Below the pieces are notes generated by a model. That model was not told the origin of the DNA and made no database searches. It was given only the letters and a program-made list of their open reading frames with translations. The position numbers were made by a program, and so were the translations under genes. This document shows positions 43,716 to 52,417 of a DNA stretch of 56,451 nucleotides, in pieces (position 1 is the stretch's first letter; each line of letters starts with the position of its first letter). The stretch is from NCBI GenBank assembly GCA_023511405.1, contig JAIMBO010000006.1, forward strand, positions 1 to 56,451. Direction: 5' to 3'. The stretch comes from Rubrobacteraceae bacterium (GTDB taxonomy: Bacteria > Actinomycetota > Rubrobacteria > Rubrobacterales > Rubrobacteraceae).

Positions 43716-45954
43716 GCCGCTGCGTGAGCTCTACGCGGGGCGCTCGGTGCTTCTGACCGGTGCGACCGGCTTCGTGGGGACGGCCCTCTGCGAGAAGATC
43801 CTGCGCTCCCTGCCACAGATAGGCAGGCTATACGTGCTGGTGCGCCCGGCGCGCGAGAGGAGCGCCCGGGAGCGCTTCGAGCGTGAGGTGCTCGGTTCGG
43901 CGGCCTTCGGGAGGCTGCGCGAGCGGCTGGGGGATGGCTTCGAAGGGCTCGTCTCGCAGAAGGTGCGGGTGCTGGAGGGGGACGTGGGCGCCCCCGCGCT
44001 CGGCCTCGGAGAGCGTGAAGTCGAGGAGCTCTCCCGCGAGGTGGACGTCGTCATCCACTCGGCGGCCTCGGTCGTCTTCGACGCCCCGCTCGATGCCGCG
44101 CTGGCCTCGAACGTGCACGGGACGCTCGGTCTCTTGCGTCTGGCCCGCTCCTGGGAGAAGGAGCCGCTCTTCGTGCACGTCTCGACGGCGTACGTCGCCG
44201 GGATGACCGACGGGCTCGTGCCGGAGGAGTTGCCGGGGGAGATCTCTCCCTCCGGCGCCCCGATCGACGCCCGCCGCGAGGTCGAGGAGATAGAGCGTGT
44301 GATAGCCCGAACCGAGCGGGATTCCCGCGCTGCGAAGCTGCTGCGCGCCTTCGAGGAGGAGGCGCGCCAGAGCCTCGGGATGGTCGGCTCCGAGGAAGAG
44401 GTCTCGGAGAGGGTCGAGCAGCTCCGGCGGGCCTGGGTGCGCGACCGGCTCGTGGAGCGCGGCTCGGAGCGGGCGAAGGAGCTCGGCTGGCACGACGTCT
44501 ACACCTACACCAAATCGCTCGCCGAGAGGCTGGTCCTGCTCGAAAGGGGGGATCTGCCGCTCGTCATCGTGCGCCCGGCGATCATCGAGAGCAGCCTCCG
44601 CGAGCCCTACCCCGGATGGATCCAGGGCTCCAAGATGGCGGACCCCCTGATCATGGCTTACGCCAAGGGCATCCTGCGCGAGTTCCCCGGTGACCCGGAG
44701 AGCATCGTGGATTTGGTGCCGGTGGACCAGGTGGTCTGCGCGATCCTCGCCGCCGCGGCGAGACGCCCCGCGGAGCCCGAGGTCTTCCAGGTCGCATCGA
44801 GCGAGCGCAACCCGCTGCGCTACCGCGAGATGCACGCCTACGTGAGGGAATACTTCCTCGAGAACCCGCTCAGAGACCCTAGCGGGCGGCCGATCCGGGT
44901 CCCCGAGTGGGACTTCCCGGGTAGAAGACGGGTCGAGGCGAAGCTGCGGGCCGAGCTTCTGGGGCTCGGGGTGGCCGGGTCGATCCTCTCCCGGCTGCCG
45001 GAGGGGCACATGGTCTCGGATCTGCGCACCCGGGCCTCGCGCGCCGAGAAACGGGCGAGGATGGTGCTCTACTACAGCAGGATCTACGGCGGCTACGCCA
45101 CGATGTCCGCACGGTTCTCCACCCGCAACACCCGCGCGCTCCTCGACTCCCTCACCCCCGAGGACCGACGCGAGTTCTCCTTCGACATCGACGAGGTCGA
45201 CTGGCGGCGCTGGATGCAGGAGGCGCACCTGCCCTCCCTGACCGCGAAGCCGGGGCGCCGGGCGAGGCGCCGCACCGCGCCGGAGAGGGACGGGGAGGTC
45301 GCCGCGATCTTCGACGTGGACGGCACGCTCGTGGGCTCCAACGTCGTCTCGTACTTCGCGCACCTCAAGCTGCGCAGTCTGCCTCCGGCCGCGCGACCGC
45401 TCTGGCTGGCTTCTTTCCTGCCCCGCATCCCTTACTACTGGGCGCTGGACAAGGTGAGCCGGGCACACTTCAACCGCGCCTTCTACCGCAACTACCGCGG
45501 CTGGAAACCGTCCGAAGCCCGCCGCCTCGGGCTGGAGAGCTTCGCCGGGTACACGTTGGAGAGGATCTACCCGGAGGCGCTCGAGTGCCTGCGCGAGCAC
45601 CGTCGGGCCGGGCACCGCATCGTGCTCCTCTCCGGAGCCCTGGACTTCATCCTGGAGCCGCTCGAAGACCTCGCCGACGAGGTGCTCTGCGCCCGTCTGG
45701 TCGAGGAGGACGGGGTGTACACCGGCGAGATCTCCGGCGCGCCGGTCGCCGGGGAGGCCCGGGCGCGGATGCTCGCCTCCTTCGCCCGCAAGCGGAACCT
45801 GGACCTCTCCCGCTCCTACGCGTATGCGGATTCGATCTCGGACCTCCCGATGCTCGAGACGGTGGGCAACCCGGTCGCCGTGAACCCCGACCGCCGGCTC
45901 GCCGCGGTGGCGCAGGAGCGGGGCTGGGAGGTCCGCAACTGGGAGGTCCGCTGA
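43708..45954 (+). CDS. Fatty acyl reductase-like SDR fused to a HAD-IB phosphatase
   Basis: A 748-residue fusion. Residues 1-380 are an extended SDR of the fatty acyl-CoA reductase (NAD_binding_4) type: LLTGATGFVGTALCEKIL, HSAASVVFDA and the catalytic YTYTKSLAE. Residues 430-520 are a FAR-C-like or linker region. Residues 535-735 are a HAD-IB hydrolase with the nucleophile motif FDVDGTLVGSN, LLSGA and YADSISDLPML. The reductase should make fatty aldehyde or alcohol; the HAD part may dephosphorylate a lipid phosphate. ATG 43708 follows GAGGAGGAG. Confidence 0.85.
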   Translation: MARPLRELYAGRSVLLTGATGFVGTALCEKILRSLPQIGRLYVLVRPARERSARERFEREVLGSAAFGRLRERLGDGFEGLVSQKVRVLEGDVGAPALGLGEREVEELSREVDVVIHSAASVVFDAPLDAALASNVHGTLGLLRLARSWEKEPLFVHVSTAYVAGMTDGLVPEELPGEISPSGAPIDARREVEEIERVIARTERDSRAAKLLRAFEEEARQSLGMVGSEEEVSERVEQLRRAWVRDRLVERGSERAKELGWHDVYTYTKSLAERLVLLERGDLPLVIVRPAIIESSLREPYPGWIQGSKMADPLIMAYAKGILREFPGDPESIVDLVPVDQVVCAILAAAARRPAEPEVFQVASSERNPLRYREMHAYVREYFLENPLRDPSGRPIRVPEWDFPGRRRVEAKLRAELLGLGVAGSILSRLPEGHMVSDLRTRASRAEKRARMVLYYSRIYGGYATMSARFSTRNTRALLDSLTPEDRREFSFDIDEVDWRRWMQEAHLPSLTAKPGRRARRRTAPERDGEVAAIFDVDGTLVGSNVVSYFAHLKLRSLPPAARPLWLASFLPRIPYYWALDKVSRAHFNRAFYRNYRGWKPSEARRLGLESFAGYTLERIYPEALECLREHRRAGHRIVLLSGALDFILEPLEDLADEVLCARLVEEDGVYTGEISGAPVAGEARARMLASFARKRNLDLSRSYAYADSISDLPMLETVGNPVAVNPDRRLAAVAQERGWEVRNWEVR

Positions 45955-45958
45955 GAGG

Positions 45959-47161
45959 TTGCGCGCCCTCGTCTACCACAAGTCCGCCCCGCGCTACCTG
46001 CTGGTGCGTGTTGCCGGGCGCATCGAGAGGATCGAGACCTCCCGCCTCTCCCCGCTGAACCTCGAAGACGTCCCCGAACCCCCGCTCCCCGCGCCGGGGT
46101 GGGTGCGCGTGAAGCCCCGCCTCTCGGGTATCTGCGGCTCGGATCTCGCGACCCTCCTCTCGAAGAGCTCGCCCTACTTCTCCCCGCTGACTTCCCCGCC
46201 CTTCGTCCTCGGGCACGAGATCGTGGGAGAGGTGGCCGAAGACGCCTCCGGTTTCACCGCCGGAGAGCGCGTCGTCGTCGAGCCGGCGCTCGGCTGCGAG
46301 GTGCGCGGGATAGATCCCCCCTGCCGGATGTGCGCCGCCGGGGAGTACGCCCTCTGCACCAACGTGACCGGGGGAGACCTCGCCCCCGGCATCCAGACCG
46401 GCTTCTGCCGCGACACCGGGGGCGGGTGGTGCGAGGGGACGCTCGTCGCGCATCCCTCCCAGCTGCACCGCGTCCCGGAGGATCTGCCCGACGAGGCGGC
46501 GGTCGCCGTAGAGCCCCTGGCCTGCGCGGTGCACGCCGCGCTCCGCGCAGAACCGGGAGAGACCGTCCTCGTCCTGGGAGCGGGGAGCGTCGGGCTGCTG
46601 GTCGTCGCCGCGCTGCGGCACCTCAGGCGGCCGGGTCGCATCGTCTGCGTCGCAAAGCATCCACGCCAGCGCGAGGAGGCGCTGCGCCTGGGGGCCGACG
46701 AGGTCGCATCTCCGGGCGAGCTCTACGGTGAGCTTCCCGCACGGCTCGGCGCGAGGGTCGAAAAACCCGAGCTCGGGAAGCCCGTCGTCCTCGGCGGCGC
46801 GGACCGAACCTTCGAGTGCGTCGGGGTTTCCGGGACCGTCGAGGACGCCATCAGGCTCACCCGCCCCGGTGGGGAGGTCGTCTTCGTCGGGATGCCGGGG
46901 GCCCGCAGCCGCCTGGACCTCACCCCGCTCTGGCACGGGGAGGTCGGTCTCGCCGGGAGCTACGCCTACGGCTACGAGGAGTACGGGGGAGAGCGGGTGA
47001 GGAGCTTCGCGCTCGCGCTGCGCCTCGCCCGGGAGATAGAGTTGCAGAGCCTGATCGGGCCGCTCTTCCGCCTTACGGACTACCGCGAGGCCGTAGCCGC
47101 CGCCCGATCCGCCGGCAGGAGGGGGTTCATCAAGGTCGCCTTCGATCTGCGGAGGCCCTAG
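45959..47161 (+). CDS. Zinc-dependent medium-chain alcohol dehydrogenase
   Basis: A 400-residue MDR enzyme. The catalytic zinc ligands are in GICGSDL and LGHEIVGEV, the structural zinc Cys set is in CRMCAAGEYALC, and the NAD(P) fold is LVLGAGSVGLL. TTG 45959 lies four bases after the reductase fusion, with GGGAGG 11 bases upstream. It may interconvert the fatty aldehyde and alcohol of that pathway; the residue pattern alone does not fix the substrate. Its stop overlaps that of the convergent deaminase gene. Confidence 0.88.
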   Translation: MRALVYHKSAPRYLLVRVAGRIERIETSRLSPLNLEDVPEPPLPAPGWVRVKPRLSGICGSDLATLLSKSSPYFSPLTSPPFVLGHEIVGEVAEDASGFTAGERVVVEPALGCEVRGIDPPCRMCAAGEYALCTNVTGGDLAPGIQTGFCRDTGGGWCEGTLVAHPSQLHRVPEDLPDEAAVAVEPLACAVHAALRAEPGETVLVLGAGSVGLLVVAALRHLRRPGRIVCVAKHPRQREEALRLGADEVASPGELYGELPARLGARVEKPELGKPVVLGGADRTFECVGVSGTVEDAIRLTRPGGEVVFVGMPGARSRLDLTPLWHGEVGLAGSYAYGYEEYGGERVRSFALALRLAREIELQSLIGPLFRLTDYREAVAAARSAGRRGFIKVAFDLRRP

Positions 47162-48435
47162 CGCAGGAAATCCACGCGCTCTTTCCCTCCACCCCGGTAG
47201 AGCGTGGTGCGGGAGGGCTCGGTCTCGGCCACGATCCCGCCGTCCTTCACCACCCACAGGCGGGCGGGGTCGAGGCGCAGCGCGTCGAACGTGCCCGGGG
47301 CGTCGAGGACGACGAAGCTCGCTGGTTTGCCCTCCTCGATGCCGTATCTATCCTCCACCCCCAAAGTGCGGGCGGCGCGGTTCGTGACCAGCTCGAGCAT
47401 CTCCCCGATCTCCTCCTCACCGCTCATCTGCAGGACGTGCAGCGCGAGGGAGGCGGCCCCGAGCATGTCGCCGCGGCCGAGCGGGTACCAGGGGTCCATG
47501 ATCGAGTCGTGTCCCAAAGAGACGTTCACGCCCGCCTCGAGGAGCTCCTTCACCCGCGCCATCCCGCGCCGCTTCGGGTAGGTGTCGAAGCGGCCCTGCA
47601 GGACGGTGTTGTCGAAGGGGTTCGCGACGACGTTGATGCCAGATCTGGCGAGCAGCCGGATCAGCTTGAACGCGTAGGCGTCGTCGTAGGAGTGCATCGC
47701 GGTGCAGTGGCTCGCGGTGGCCCGGCTCCCGAAGCCGCCCTCGACGGCCTCCCACGCGAGGACCTCGGTGAAGCGGGAGTTCGGGTCGTCGGTCTCGTCG
47801 ATGTGCAGGTCGAGGGGCCTCGCGTACTTCTTCGCGAGCTCCGAGGCGAGGTGGACGTCCCTCTCGCCGAGCGCGCGGGTCGGCTCGTGGTGGGGGATGC
47901 CGCCGACCACGTCCGCCCCGAGCCGCAGCGCCTCCTCCATGAGCGCAGGACCCCCGGGCGTGGCGTAGATCCCGTCCTGCGGGAAGGCGACGATCTGCAG
48001 CTCGACGAGGTCGCGCACCTCCTCGCGCAGCTCGACCAGAGCCCTGAGCGCGGTGAGCTCCGGGTCGCAGACGTCGACGTGGCTGCGGATGAAGAGCGTC
48101 CCCTGCGCCGCCTCCCACTTTATCGCCTCGAGCGCGCGGCCCTTTACATCTTCTTCGCTCAGGGTCTGCTTGCGTTCGCCCCAGATCTCGATCCCTTCGA
48201 GCAGCGTCCCGCTGCGGTTGAAGCGCGGCTCGCCGACGGTGAGCGCCGCGTCGAGGTGGACGTGGCTGTCTATGAAGGGAGGTGTCGTGAGGCGGCCCCT
48301 CGCGTCCAGCTCCCGCTCCGCGGCGATCTCCAGGTGCTCCCCGATCCTGCGGAACGTCCCGTCCAGTATCGCGAGGTCCACCAGACGTCCGTCCATGAGC
48401 CGGGCATTGCGGACGAGAAGGTCGGCCCGGATCAT
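47158..48435 (-). CDS. CodA-like amidohydrolase/deaminase
   Basis: A 425-residue metal-dependent hydrolase like cytosine or creatinine deaminase. Metal ligands are visible as SHVHLD near residue 60, HIDETDD, ASHCTAMH and GHDSIMDPWYPLG, the last being the cytosine deaminase signature with a Ser for the second Asp. ATG 48435 overlaps the Rieske gene stop (ATGA). With the Rieske enzyme and the divergent NCS1 transporter it suggests use of a nucleobase-like or other N-heterocyclic compound. Confidence 0.87.
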   Translation of the reverse strand: MIRADLLVRNARLMDGRLVDLAILDGTFRRIGEHLEIAAERELDARGRLTTPPFIDSHVHLDAALTVGEPRFNRSGTLLEGIEIWGERKQTLSEEDVKGRALEAIKWEAAQGTLFIRSHVDVCDPELTALRALVELREEVRDLVELQIVAFPQDGIYATPGGPALMEEALRLGADVVGGIPHHEPTRALGERDVHLASELAKKYARPLDLHIDETDDPNSRFTEVLAWEAVEGGFGSRATASHCTAMHSYDDAYAFKLIRLLARSGINVVANPFDNTVLQGRFDTYPKRRGMARVKELLEAGVNVSLGHDSIMDPWYPLGRGDMLGAASLALHVLQMSGEEEIGEMLELVTNRAARTLGVEDRYGIEEGKPASFVVLDAPGTFDALRLDPARLWVVKDGGIVAETEPSRTTLYRGGGKERVDFLR

Positions 48436-49460
48436 ATCTGCTGCGGGATGCCGAGCTCCTCCAGCCACTTCTGGTAGGAGATCAGCGGGAGGTCGGCGGG
48501 TCGGATGTAGAGCATCATCCGCGAGCTGAGGGGCGGCAGGAGCCACGGCCGCTGGCTTTCGACGACGGGGCGGTCCTGCTCCTGGATCTCGTCCTGCAGC
48601 CGCTCGTAGTCCGGGTCGCGATCCACCTCCTTGTCGAAGGTGCGCGCCTGGTAGGAGAAGACGAGGGTCTCGTCCCACGAGATCGGGGAGGATGCCTGCC
48701 AGATCACGTAGGTGCCGGCGGCGCTCTCCTTGACGAGCCGGATGCTCGTCGGGGTGACGTGGTTGGTGTAGGTGACCTTCTCGAGCGCCGGCCGTCCCTC
48801 GCCGCTTGAGACGGTGTCGTTGGCGGGCTGGAGCATGGTGTAGGTGCACACCAGGCGGTCGTCCTCCCGCCAGACCTCGTGCTCGGGTGGTTCGGGGTGG
48901 GAGGGGTCGCCGAGGATGCCGGGGTGTACCCAGGGGAAGTGGGTGTCGTCGAGCGCGGCCATCACCACCCGCGGCGCGCTCGCCCGCCACGGGCCGTAGG
49001 TCCTCAAGGGACCTTTATGGAACTCTTCGTCCCCGTACTCGGGGAACGGCGGGATATCCTGTACCGGCTCGTCGGCCAGGCACACCCAGACGATCCCGTA
49101 CGCCTCCCGGATGTGGAAGCGCCTCACCTTCGCCTCGCGCGGTATGGAGCGCCCTCGCCGGGCCGGGATGTCCACGCAGCGGCCGGTGCGGTCGTAGCTC
49201 CAGCCGTGGTAGCGGCAGCGCAGGTAACATCCCTCGACGACGTCCCCGATCGAGAGCGCCGCCCCGAGATGGCGGCACAGATCCTCGAACGCCACCGCCT
49301 CTCCTTCGAGGCGAGCGAGGACCAGCCGCCGGTCGAGCAGCCTCACGCCGAGCGGCCCCTCGGCGAGGTCTGCGGTGCGGGCCACGGGATGCCAGAGGCC
49401 CGAGAGGGCCTCGCGGTAAGCTTCTGCTGCGTCGTCCGGTGCGCTCACGCTGTACGACAT
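48432..49460 (-). CDS. Rieske non-heme iron oxygenase, catalytic subunit
   Basis: A 342-residue oxygenase of the vanillate demethylase / oxygenase-alpha group. The Rieske cluster ligands are C62-R-H64 and C82-x2-H85 (LCRHLG and CRYHGW), and mononuclear iron ligands are probably in DDTHFPWVH. No reductase or ferredoxin gene is adjacent, so electrons come from elsewhere. It is translationally coupled to the CodA-like deaminase, so oxygenation or demethylation probably precedes deamination. Confidence 0.88.
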   Translation of the reverse strand: MSYSVSAPDDAAEAYREALSGLWHPVARTADLAEGPLGVRLLDRRLVLARLEGEAVAFEDLCRHLGAALSIGDVVEGCYLRCRYHGWSYDRTGRCVDIPARRGRSIPREAKVRRFHIREAYGIVWVCLADEPVQDIPPFPEYGDEEFHKGPLRTYGPWRASAPRVVMAALDDTHFPWVHPGILGDPSHPEPPEHEVWREDDRLVCTYTMLQPANDTVSSGEGRPALEKVTYTNHVTPTSIRLVKESAAGTYVIWQASSPISWDETLVFSYQARTFDKEVDRDPDYERLQDEIQEQDRPVVESQRPWLLPPLSSRMMLYIRPADLPLISYQKWLEELGIPQQI

Positions 49461-49756
49461 GATAGTGCAAATGGGTTCGGTGCGACAGCCCGGACGAGGG
49501 CAGGCGTGAAGTTTCGCCGCGGGGCCCGATCCGGTGGATGCCGGGTGGTGCGTCTTTGGCCCCCGGGCCGAAGAACGAAGCCGGGGTCTCTTCTATCTTG
49601 ATGTACCCCGGATCACCCAGTGACTCGGGGAGAGCGAGGGTTTAAACTGGGCCCGGACTGTCGTCCGCCGGAGGCGTCCCCCGGAATGGGGTTTGCGGCG
49701 GAGAGGTTGTGCATCGTACCGCTCCCTGTGGGACGGAACGTTTTTGGAGGAGCCGC
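49461..49756 (+). promoter_or_regulatory. Divergent intergenic region before the NCS1 transporter
   Basis: This 296-base gap separates the Rieske and NCS1 genes. A promoter candidate for NCS1 is GTGACT (49620-49625), 17 bases, TAAACT (49643-49648). The roughly 100-base leader contains short hairpins, for example GGACTGTCGTCC. I see no known riboswitch class and no regulator gene. Confidence 0.35.
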
Positions 49757-51148
49757 ATGTCAGAAGAAGTAGTAGAGATTCCAGAAGAAGAAGGGATCGA
49801 AACCCACGGCATCGAGCGCGTCTCGCCCAAGGCGCGGGTGCACGTCAGGATCCGGGACAACTTCACGATGTGGTTCTCGGCGAACCTGGTCCTCTCGACC
49901 GTGTCTCTCGGGGCGCTCGCGATACCGCTCTTCGGGCTCGGGTTCTGGGACAGCCTCGCGGTGATCATAATCTTCAACGCGCTCGGGGTGCTGCCGGTCG
50001 CGTTCTTCTCGACTTTAGGACCGAAGCTGGGCCTCAGGCAGATGACGATCTCGAGGTTCTCCTTCGGTTGGGTGGGTGCCGCGATCATGGCATGCTTCAA
50101 CGTCGCCGCGTGCATCGGGTGGTCGGCGGTGAACGTCATCATCGGTGGGCAGCTCGTCGCCGCGGTCACGCACGACGCCGTCCCTCGCTGGGCGGGCATC
50201 CTGATCATCGCATTCCTCACCACGATGGTGAGCATCTACGGTTACCGCTACGTCCACCGCTACGAGCGGTACGCCTGGATCCCGATGGCGATAATCTTCC
50301 TGATCGTCACCGCCGTCGCCGCACCGCACTTCAGGATCGTCCCCACCCCCGCGCTGCATACCGCCGAGATAGCCTCGATGGTCTCCTTCGGAGGCGCGAT
50401 CTACGGCTTCGCGACCGGCTGGAGCTCCTACGCCGCCGACTACAACGTCAACCAGCCGGAGGATACCCCCGCCCGGCGGGTCTTCACGATGACCTATCTG
50501 GGTATCTTCCTCGCCTGCATCCTGCTCGAGACGCTCGGCCTCTTCCTGACCACCGTACCGGCCCTCAAGGGCAAGGAGGGCGGTGAACTCCTCGCCGGCG
50601 CGGTAGCCCCGCTCGGCGGCTTCGGCGACGTGCTCGTCGGGCTTCTGGCCTTGAGCGTCATCGCCAACAACATCCCCAACGATTACAGCCTCGGCCTCTC
50701 CACCCAGGTCATAAGCCGCTCGTTCCAGCGCGTTCCTCGTTGGGTGTGGACGCTCGCAGGCGCCGTCCTCTACGTACTCATCGCCCTGCCCGCGGCGAAG
50801 AACTTCGGTTCGACGCTCGAGGGGTTCCTCCTGATCATCGCCTACTGGCTCGGCCCCTGGTCCATCGTGCTCATCATCGAGCACTTCGTCTTCCGCCGCG
50901 GCCGCTACAACGTCGAAGACTGGAATACCCGCTCGCGGCTGCCGCTCGGTTGGGCCGCGCTCTGCGCGATGGCCGTCGGACTCTTCGGCGCCTTCCTCGG
51001 CATGTCACAGGCGTACTTCGTCGGTCCGGTCGCAGACCTCGTCAACAAACCCTACGGCGTGGACGTCGGCTTCGAGCTCGGTATCGTCCTCGCCGCCGCC
51101 GTCTACCTCGTCCTGCGCCCCGTGGAGCTGCGTAGAACCGGTCGTTAG
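49757..51148 (+). CDS. NCS1-family purine/cytosine permease (CodB-like)
   Basis: A 463-residue, 12-helix nucleobase-cation symporter. FSFGWVGAAIMACFN, GWSSYAADYNVNQP and IPNDYSLGLSTQ correspond to conserved substrate- and cation-site regions. ATG 49757 follows TTGGAGGAG; the longer open frame from 49709 adds only a leader-derived stretch. It carries one TTA codon (50015-50017). It probably imports the substrate of the divergent Rieske-deaminase pair. Confidence 0.9.
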   Translation: MSEEVVEIPEEEGIETHGIERVSPKARVHVRIRDNFTMWFSANLVLSTVSLGALAIPLFGLGFWDSLAVIIIFNALGVLPVAFFSTLGPKLGLRQMTISRFSFGWVGAAIMACFNVAACIGWSAVNVIIGGQLVAAVTHDAVPRWAGILIIAFLTTMVSIYGYRYVHRYERYAWIPMAIIFLIVTAVAAPHFRIVPTPALHTAEIASMVSFGGAIYGFATGWSSYAADYNVNQPEDTPARRVFTMTYLGIFLACILLETLGLFLTTVPALKGKEGGELLAGAVAPLGGFGDVLVGLLALSVIANNIPNDYSLGLSTQVISRSFQRVPRWVWTLAGAVLYVLIALPAAKNFGSTLEGFLLIIAYWLGPWSIVLIIEHFVFRRGRYNVEDWNTRSRLPLGWAALCAMAVGLFGAFLGMSQAYFVGPVADLVNKPYGVDVGFELGIVLAAAVYLVLRPVELRRTGR

Positions 51149-51159
51149 AAAGATGCCCG

Positions 51160-51188
51160 TTGCACCAGCCATCCACCTCTGCTAAAGT
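51160..51188 (+). promoter_or_regulatory. Promoter of the protoglobin-marR operon
   Basis: TTGCAC (51160-51165), exactly 17 bases, TAAAGT (51183-51188). Transcription should start near 51195, inside the palindrome that follows. Confidence 0.6.
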
Positions 51189-51191
51189 TAT

Positions 51192-51204
51192 TTAGGAGTC
51201 CTAA
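51192..51204. promoter_or_regulatory. Perfect palindromic operator at the transcription start
   Basis: TTAGGA-G-TCCTAA is a perfect 13-base palindrome in AT-rich flanks, four bases after the -10 box and 17 bases before the start codon. The position is ideal for repression, and the operon encodes a MarR protein as its second gene. Confidence 0.6.
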
Positions 51205-51220
51205 TTAAAGGGGGTGGCAA

Positions 51221-51811
51221 GTGGCGCAGGGAGGAATACCGGGTTATACCTACGGGGCGCAGGAGCTGGCGCGCTCCCCGGTGAGCCTGGAGGAGTTGGA
51301 TCTTCTGCGGCAGACGGTGCTCTTCACGGAGGAGGACGAGCGTTATCTGCGGATGGCGGGGGATGTGCTCGAGGGCCAGCTCGACGACGTGTTGGATCTG
51401 TGGTACGGGTTCGTCGCCGACCATCCGCATCTGGTCTACTACTTCAGCGACCGCGAAGGGCGGCCCATAGGAGAGTATCTGGAGAGGGTCAGGGGGCGGT
51501 TCAAGCAGTGGGTGCTGGACGTGTGCCGCAGGCCCTACGACCAGCAATGGCTCGACTACCAGCACGAGATAGCCCTCCGGCACACACGGGAGAAGAAGAA
51601 CCGCACCGACGGGGTGGAGGCCCCCGGGGAGATCCCGCTGCGGTACATGATCTCCTTCATCTACCCCATAACCGCGACGGTCCGGCGGTTCCTGGAGGAC
51701 GGGGGACATCCGGAGGAAGAGGTCGAGAAGATGCATCAGGCGTGGTTCAAGGCGGTCGTGTTGCACGTCACGCTCTGGAGCCAGCCGTACGCCAGGGAAG
51801 GGAGCTTCTGA
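51221..51811 (+). CDS. Single-domain protoglobin
   Basis: A 196-residue haem protein matching the protoglobin family in length and pattern (archaeal examples have about 195 residues). Blocks are DLWYGFVADHPHLVYYF, the proximal-His helix YQHEIALRHT (His121 likely) and LRYMISFIYPI. There is no signalling domain, unlike globin-coupled sensors. Protoglobins bind O2, CO and NO and can handle reactive nitrogen species. GTG 51221 follows AAAGGGGGTGG. It is the first gene of a four-gene operon. Confidence 0.88.
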   Translation: MAQGGIPGYTYGAQELARSPVSLEELDLLRQTVLFTEEDERYLRMAGDVLEGQLDDVLDLWYGFVADHPHLVYYFSDREGRPIGEYLERVRGRFKQWVLDVCRRPYDQQWLDYQHEIALRHTREKKNRTDGVEAPGEIPLRYMISFIYPITATVRRFLEDGGHPEEEVEKMHQAWFKAVVLHVTLWSQPYAREGSF

Positions 51812-52413
51812 GCGGGAATGAGATAGAGAGCAAGCTCGCCGACGCGCTGGAGCGCCTCTCGCAGGCTCTGGAGGCCTTGCTGCGCGAGGAGGCCGGGCGG
51901 CGGGGCCTGAGCCCGATACAGGCCCGCTTTCTCGTCTACCTCCTCCACCGGCCGGTCGAGCTGCGGCGGGTCGGGGAGCTCGCCCGCGAGTTCGGACTCA
52001 CCCCGGCGACCGCGAGCGGGGCGGTGGATGCCCTGCAGAGGAAGGGGCTGCTCGTGCGCGAGGAGTGGCCGGAGGATCGCCGCTACGTCACGCTGCGGCT
52101 CACCGGGGCCGGCCGGAGCATCGCCGGGGAGCTCTCCGGCTGGTCCGGGGCCGTACGGGAACCCCTCGGGGAGCTCGGCGGGGAGGAGAAGGAGGTTTTG
52201 CTCGGGGCGCTCTTGCGCCTCGTCGCCTCGCTGCAGCGGGAGGGGCTCGTGCGGGTCCGGATGTGCCTCAGCTGCCGTTTCTTCCGGCCCGATGTACACC
52301 CCGGACGGGAGAGGCCGCACCATTGCGCGCTGCTCGACGCCCCGCTCGCCGTGCGCGAGCTCCGGGTGGACTGTCCCGAGCACGAGCTGCACGTACAGCA
52401 GGGAGGTGATTAG
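51808..52413 (+). CDS. MarR-family regulator with C-terminal four-cysteine tail
   Basis: A 201-residue protein. The winged helix (about 40-110) contains LAREFGLTPATASGAVDAL and the wing WPEDRRYVTL. The tail holds Cys153, Cys156, Cys173 and Cys189 (MCLSCRFFRP, HHCALLD, VDCPEHE), a C-x2-C-x16-C-x15-C set with nearby His that could hold zinc or an iron-sulfur cluster. No ATG, GTG or TTG is in frame; CTG 51808 overlaps the globin stop (CTGA) with AGGGAAGGGAG upstream. It probably binds the palindrome at 51192 and senses NO or oxidants. Confidence 0.82.
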   Translation: MSGNEIESKLADALERLSQALEALLREEAGRRGLSPIQARFLVYLLHRPVELRRVGELAREFGLTPATASGAVDALQRKGLLVREEWPEDRRYVTLRLTGAGRSIAGELSGWSGAVREPLGELGGEEKEVLLGALLRLVASLQREGLVRVRMCLSCRFFRPDVHPGRERPHHCALLDAPLAVRELRVDCPEHELHVQQGGD

Positions 52414-52417
52414 AGAG

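Noticed and set aside
44000-45615. Minus-strand open frame of about 595 codons opposite the reductase fusion
   Set aside because: Shadow of a clearly coding region; no motif, and third-position GC supports the plus strand.
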